Shown piece after piece: positions 60,714 through 64,000 of a stretch of 64,000 bases of DNA. The notes under the pieces were generated by a model. It saw nothing but the letters and a program-made list of their open reading frames with translations. It searched no databases and was not told the DNA's origin. The position numbers and the translations under genes are program-made. The DNA comes from Litorimonas sp051251645. GTDB lineage: Bacteria > Pseudomonadota > Alphaproteobacteria > Caulobacterales > Maricaulaceae. The DNA lies in contig JBPOEY010000001.1 of the NCBI GenBank assembly GCA_051251645.1, forward strand, positions 992,001 to 1,056,000, given 5' to 3'. The stretch's first letter is position 1. Every line of letters starts with the position of its first letter.

Positions 60714-61865
60714 ATGCCGGACAAAGAACCGTCCGGCTCCGTCCCAGAGCCTGCACCCGAAGGGAGCCGTGCGACTGAAGAAGGACGGGGACGGGCAAGG
60801 CGACAGAATAATTCGCACCGGGCGGGATCCCGTTCGAGTGGGAATCGGCCTCGCACCTTTGCGGCGCTTGATCTCGGCACAAATAACTGCCGCTTGCTCA
60901 TCGCGCGTGAGACTTCTGACGGATTCCGTATCGTCGATAGCTATTCGAAGGTCGTGCGTTTGGGGCACAATCTCGCACATACGGGGGCGTTGGACCAAGC
61001 CAGCATGGACGCGGCTGTCGAAGCGTTAAAAATCTGCGCCCGAAAGATGAAAACTAAACACGTCAAACGGTGGCGTTGCGTGGCGACAGAAGCCTGTCGT
61101 CGGGCCAGTAATGGTGATCACTTTCTTGAGCGGGTCAAAAAAGAATCGGGTATTTCACTTGAAGTCATCTCACCGCGGGTCGAGGCCCGATTGGCTGTTA
61201 TGGGCTGCGTCAAATTGGTCGATCCAACAAAAGACGTGGCGCTCGTGATTGATATTGGCGGCGGGTCGACAGAATTATCTTGGGTTGATGTACGAAAGTT
61301 GCGGGATGGGGGCAGCCACCGCCTTCACCGTCCGCCCATTAGCGCTTGGTGCTCACTTCCACTCGGCGTCGTCACCCTGTCAGATAAAGTGCCCGAAACG
61401 GCGGATCGTGAGACATGGTATGCGGAGATGAAAGAGACCATCCGCGAAGCAATCCGAGAGCAAGGCGCGGATACGCGGTTCGTGCGCGCCTTTGAAGAAG
61501 GGCGTGGACATTTGATCGGCACCAGCGGGACGATCACATCGCTCGCGGGCATCCATCTGAAACTGCCCTATTATCAGCGTAACAAGGTCGATGGTCTCTG
61601 GCTGCGCTCACATGATGCAGTTACGGTGGCGCGTGATATGGCCTCACGCTCGCCAGAAGACCGGGCGAAGGAACCCTGTATCGGCGAAGACCGCGCGCGC
61701 ATGCTCGTCGCGGGCTGCGCAATTATTGATGTGGTGTGTGAAATGTGGCCGTCCAAGATGATTCGGGTCGCGGACCGCGGATTACGCGAAGGGATGCTAA
61801 TCGGTCTGATAGGGGCAGGGCGTGTCGAAGACACGCAGATGCCTGCGAAGGATGCCGCCGAATGA
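60714..61865 (+). CDS. Ppx/GppA exopolyphosphatase family protein
   Basis: 383 residues. A basic, Arg-rich, low-complexity N-terminal tail (about 1-45) precedes the ASKHA-fold domain: AALDLGTNNCRLLIAR (phosphate loop), VATEACRRASNG, LVIDIGGGSTELSWVD, and LIGTSGTITSLAGIHL. Hydrolyses polyphosphate or pppGpp. AAGGAAAG precedes the start at 60714; a longer ORF start at 60678 exists. Its stop overlaps rlmE by four bases (ATGA), the usual pairing in alphaproteobacteria. Confidence 0.92.
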   Translation: MPDKEPSGSVPEPAPEGSRATEEGRGRARRQNNSHRAGSRSSGNRPRTFAALDLGTNNCRLLIARETSDGFRIVDSYSKVVRLGHNLAHTGALDQASMDAAVEALKICARKMKTKHVKRWRCVATEACRRASNGDHFLERVKKESGISLEVISPRVEARLAVMGCVKLVDPTKDVALVIDIGGGSTELSWVDVRKLRDGGSHRLHRPPISAWCSLPLGVVTLSDKVPETADRETWYAEMKETIREAIREQGADTRFVRAFEEGRGHLIGTSGTITSLAGIHLKLPYYQRNKVDGLWLRSHDAVTVARDMASRSPEDRAKEPCIGEDRARMLVAGCAIIDVVCEMWPSKMIRVADRGLREGMLIGLIGAGRVEDTQMPAKDAAE

Positions 61866-62638
61866 CCGATGATAATACGAATAATAATGATGCCTCTGAC
61901 GGCAAAGTCTCCGAGGGCAAGATGTTTGGCGGTAAACCGTCGGGCGTAAAGCGCTCACGGCAGACCAAACCTCGGGCCGATAATGCGACTCGCATGCTGC
62001 ATAAGAAGGTTCGGAAGGCGAAGGGGCGGAAGATTAGCTCCAAGCTCTGGATCGAGCGGCAGATCAATGACCCTTACGTGCAGCGGGCCAAAGAGTTGGG
62101 CTACCGCTCTCGCGCGGCCTTTAAGCTCGAAGAATTGGATGACCGTTATAATTTGATCACGCCGAATTCGCTCATCGTCGATTTAGGCTGTGCACCAGGC
62201 GGTTGGATGCAGGCGGCCTTTAAGCGTGGCGCGCGGCGAATCGTCGGTATTGATATTTTGCAAGTTGAGTCCGTACCGAACGCAGAAATTCTGCATCTCG
62301 ACTTTATGGCCGACGGGGCGACCGAAGAGCTCAAAGCACATTTGGAGCGCGCGCCTGACTTTGTCATGTCTGATCTCGCCGCGAATACGACCGGTCATAA
62401 GCAGACCGATCACTTAAAAACGGTCGCTTTGGTCGAAGCGGCGGCTGAATTTGCTCTCGATGTGCTCGCACCCGGGGGGCACTTCATCACGAAAGTCTTC
62501 CAAGGTGGGGCCGAAGAGAAGCTGCTTAAACGACTGCGCGAACGGTTTGAGTTTGTGCGTCACGCCAAGCCAAAAAGTTCCCGTAAGGGCTCACCCGAGA
62601 TTTATCTTGTGGCTAAAGGCTTCCGTCCTGCTGAATAG
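61862..62638 (+). CDS. rlmE: 23S rRNA 2'-O-ribose U2552 methyltransferase
   Basis: 258 residues. Methylates U2552 of 23S rRNA on the 50S subunit. SAM-binding motif IVDLGCAPGGWMQAA; the K-D-K-E catalytic tetrad is visible as Lys in YRSRAAFKLEEL, Asp in MSDLAANTTG, Lys in FITKVFQGG and Glu in SPEIYLVAKGF. An N-terminal charged extension (about 1-55) is longer than in Escherichia coli but common here. Co-transcribed with ppx. Confidence 0.94.
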   Translation: MTDDNTNNNDASDGKVSEGKMFGGKPSGVKRSRQTKPRADNATRMLHKKVRKAKGRKISSKLWIERQINDPYVQRAKELGYRSRAAFKLEELDDRYNLITPNSLIVDLGCAPGGWMQAAFKRGARRIVGIDILQVESVPNAEILHLDFMADGATEELKAHLERAPDFVMSDLAANTTGHKQTDHLKTVALVEAAAEFALDVLAPGGHFITKVFQGGAEEKLLKRLRERFEFVRHAKPKSSRKGSPEIYLVAKGFRPAE

Positions 62639-62698
62639 GGTTTGCGGGCGAGCAGGATGACTGATAGGTGCGGCTCGCAAATGGAACGGAGACTCCCC

Positions 62699-64000
62699 AT
62701 GGAGATTCGAGAAGGTTTGACCTTCGATGACGTCCTACTGCAACCCAAGGCGTCTGACATAATACCCGCGCAAGCGAAGCTGCAGACGCAGCTTACGCGC
62801 GGCATAAAAATGAATGTGCCGCTCATTAGTGCGGCCATGGACACAGTCACGGAAGCGCCGCTCGCAATTGCGATGGCGCAAATCGGTGGCATTGGCGTTA
62901 TTCACCGCAATCTGACGATTGAAGAGCAAGCGGAAGAAGTCCGCAAAGTCAAACGCTATGAAGCGGGTATGGTCGTTAATCCGGTCACGATAAGACCGGA
63001 TGCGACGCGCGCAGAATTAGCGGCTCTCGGAGAGCGCTATAATTTCTCAGGCCTCCCTGTGACGGAAGCGAATGGTAAATTGGTCGGGATTATCACCAAC
63101 CGGGACGTTCGTTTTGCCGATGACCCGACGCAGAAGGTCAGCGACTTGATGACCACTGATTTGGTCACAGCCAAAGTCGGCGTGACGCAAGCCGAAGCAC
63201 GCACGCTCTTGCATAAACACCGGATCGAAAAATTGATCGTTGTCGATGATAATTACCGCTGTGTCGGCTTGATCACCGTCAAAGATATGGAGAAGGCCGA
63301 GAACTTCCCTAATGCGTGTAAGGACGCCTCTGGCAGCCTGCGGGTGGCGGCCGCCTCAACTGTTGGCGATGCAGGCTTTGAGCGCGCCGTCGCGCTGATC
63401 GAAGCGGGCGTTGATGCGCTTGTCATCGATACGGCGCATGGTCACAGCGCGGCTGTAGGCGCGCAGGTTGAACGGATCAAAGCCGCTTACCCTGAAACAC
63501 AAATTATTGCCGGAAATATTGCGACAGAAGCCGCCGCTCACGCGCTTATCAAAGCGGGTGCCGACGCGCTGAAAGTTGGAATTGGTCCCGGTTCAATCTG
63601 CACAACGCGCATCGTCGCGGGTGTGGGTGTGCCGCAGCTGACAGCGATCTTCGATGTCTGCAAAGCGGCAACGGCGGCAGGCATCCCTGTGATTGCAGAT
63701 GGCGGGATAAAATACTCCGGCGACATGGCGAAGGCGCTCGCCGCAGGGGCGACAGCGGCGATGGTCGGCTCGCTACTGGCTGGGACCGAAGAAGCCCCGG
63801 GCGAAGTGTTCCTCTACCAAGGCCGTCAATATAAAGCCTATCGCGGTATGGGATCCGTCGCCGCAATGGCGCGCGGATCCGCGGATCGTTATTTCCAGAA
63901 AGAAGTCTCAGATACCATGAAACTTGTCCCCGAAGGCATTGAAGGCCGTGTCGCCTATAAAGGCCCGGTCGGCCCCATTCTCCATCAATTGCTTGGCGGC
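62699..64000 (+). CDS. guaB: IMP dehydrogenase, truncated by the window edge
   Basis: Hand translation from the ATG at 62699 gives 434 residues without a stop to the window end, about 50 short of a typical IMPDH. MEIREGLTFDDVLLQPKAS is the start; two CBS domains follow (about 95-205). Catalytic Cys in GPGSICTTRIVAGVGVPQ; later IADGGIKYSGDMAKALAAGA and YRGMGSVAAMARGSADRYF (flap with Arg). Converts IMP to XMP for GTP synthesis. Preceded by ACGGAGAC. Confidence 0.96.
   Translation, partial: MEIREGLTFDDVLLQPKASDIIPAQAKLQTQLTRGIKMNVPLISAAMDTVTEAPLAIAMAQIGGIGVIHRNLTIEEQAEEVRKVKRYEAGMVVNPVTIRPDATRAELAALGERYNFSGLPVTEANGKLVGIITNRDVRFADDPTQKVSDLMTTDLVTAKVGVTQAEARTLLHKHRIEKLIVVDDNYRCVGLITVKDMEKAENFPNACKDASGSLRVAAASTVGDAGFERAVALIEAGVDALVIDTAHGHSAAVGAQVERIKAAYPETQIIAGNIATEAAAHALIKAGADALKVGIGPGSICTTRIVAGVGVPQLTAIFDVCKAATAAGIPVIADGGIKYSGDMAKALAAGATAAMVGSLLAGTEEAPGEVFLYQGRQYKAYRGMGSVAAMARGSADRYFQKEVSDTMKLVPEGIEGRVAYKGPVGPILHQLLGG

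Overview
The window is a chromosomal stretch from an alphaproteobacterium, most likely a marine member of the Maricaulales/Hyphomonadaceae/Robiginitomaculaceae group. This rests on several things: a gltA-gltX-comEC-lexA neighbourhood, a GTTC-N7-GTTC type SOS box in front of lexA, an aroQ-accB-accC cluster, a murA-DUF2948-UPF0262-phosphatase-infA-maf-RNase E/G-yacG run, an 'ACAD10/11-type' acyl-CoA dehydrogenase operon and many periplasmic or lipoprotein peptidases. Genus cannot be fixed from the sequence alone. The window is densely coding, no gene-free stretch exceeds 300 bases, and I see no insertion sequence, prophage core, CRISPR array or rRNA.

Layout. 1-9327: end of gltA, gltX, divergent comEC, then on the minus strand aroQ-accB-accC-trpG-trpD-trpC as a tightly overlapping chain, followed by lexA with its own SOS-controlled promoter. 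9416-13106: thiS-thiG, a lipoprotein, secG and pyrG. 13235-18781: a TonB-dependent receptor and a very large secreted beta-propeller/amidohydrolase. 18892-25511: an epoxide-hydrolase-like enzyme, rpsU, a DUF985 cupin, a Coq4-like ubiquinone protein, two GST-fold proteins, pirin, a VOC protein and an apparently frameshifted secreted protein. 25539-33741: a DUF6702 protein with a large M1-type metallopeptidase, two glycosyltransferases, and two divergently transcribed M28 peptidase lipoproteins. 33745-36906: a nitronate monooxygenase, a BON/OmpA envelope protein and a membrane-anchored DUF2853 protein with a histone-H1-like linker. 37020-37864: an M15 peptidase and a holin-like protein, resembling a gene transfer agent lysis pair.

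38-48 kb: a DUF3667 membrane protein, then the operon SDR-SDR-phosphotransferase-acyl-CoA dehydrogenase that resembles the 4-hydroxyacyl-CoA (levulinate, Lva) route; yajQ; a lipoprotein amidohydrolase; a cytoplasmic hybrid histidine kinase; and tRNA-Thr(GGT). 48.2-53.1 kb: a small Arg-rich protein, murA and the conserved small-gene cluster through yacG. 53.1-64 kb: a GDPD-type phosphodiesterase, tRNA-Phe(GAA), feoAB, transketolase, a TIGR01244 sulfurtransferase-like protein, a SulP transporter, Ppx/GppA, rlmE and most of guaB.

The majority is core metabolism and information processing. The most unusual items are the DUF2853 fusion (35917-36906), the putative GTA lysis module (37020-37864), the LvaA/LvaC-like operon (39281-43229), the accBC-trpGDC fusion of two normally separate operons, and the broken gene at 23696-24269. 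I did not find a clear wholly novel multi-gene system.
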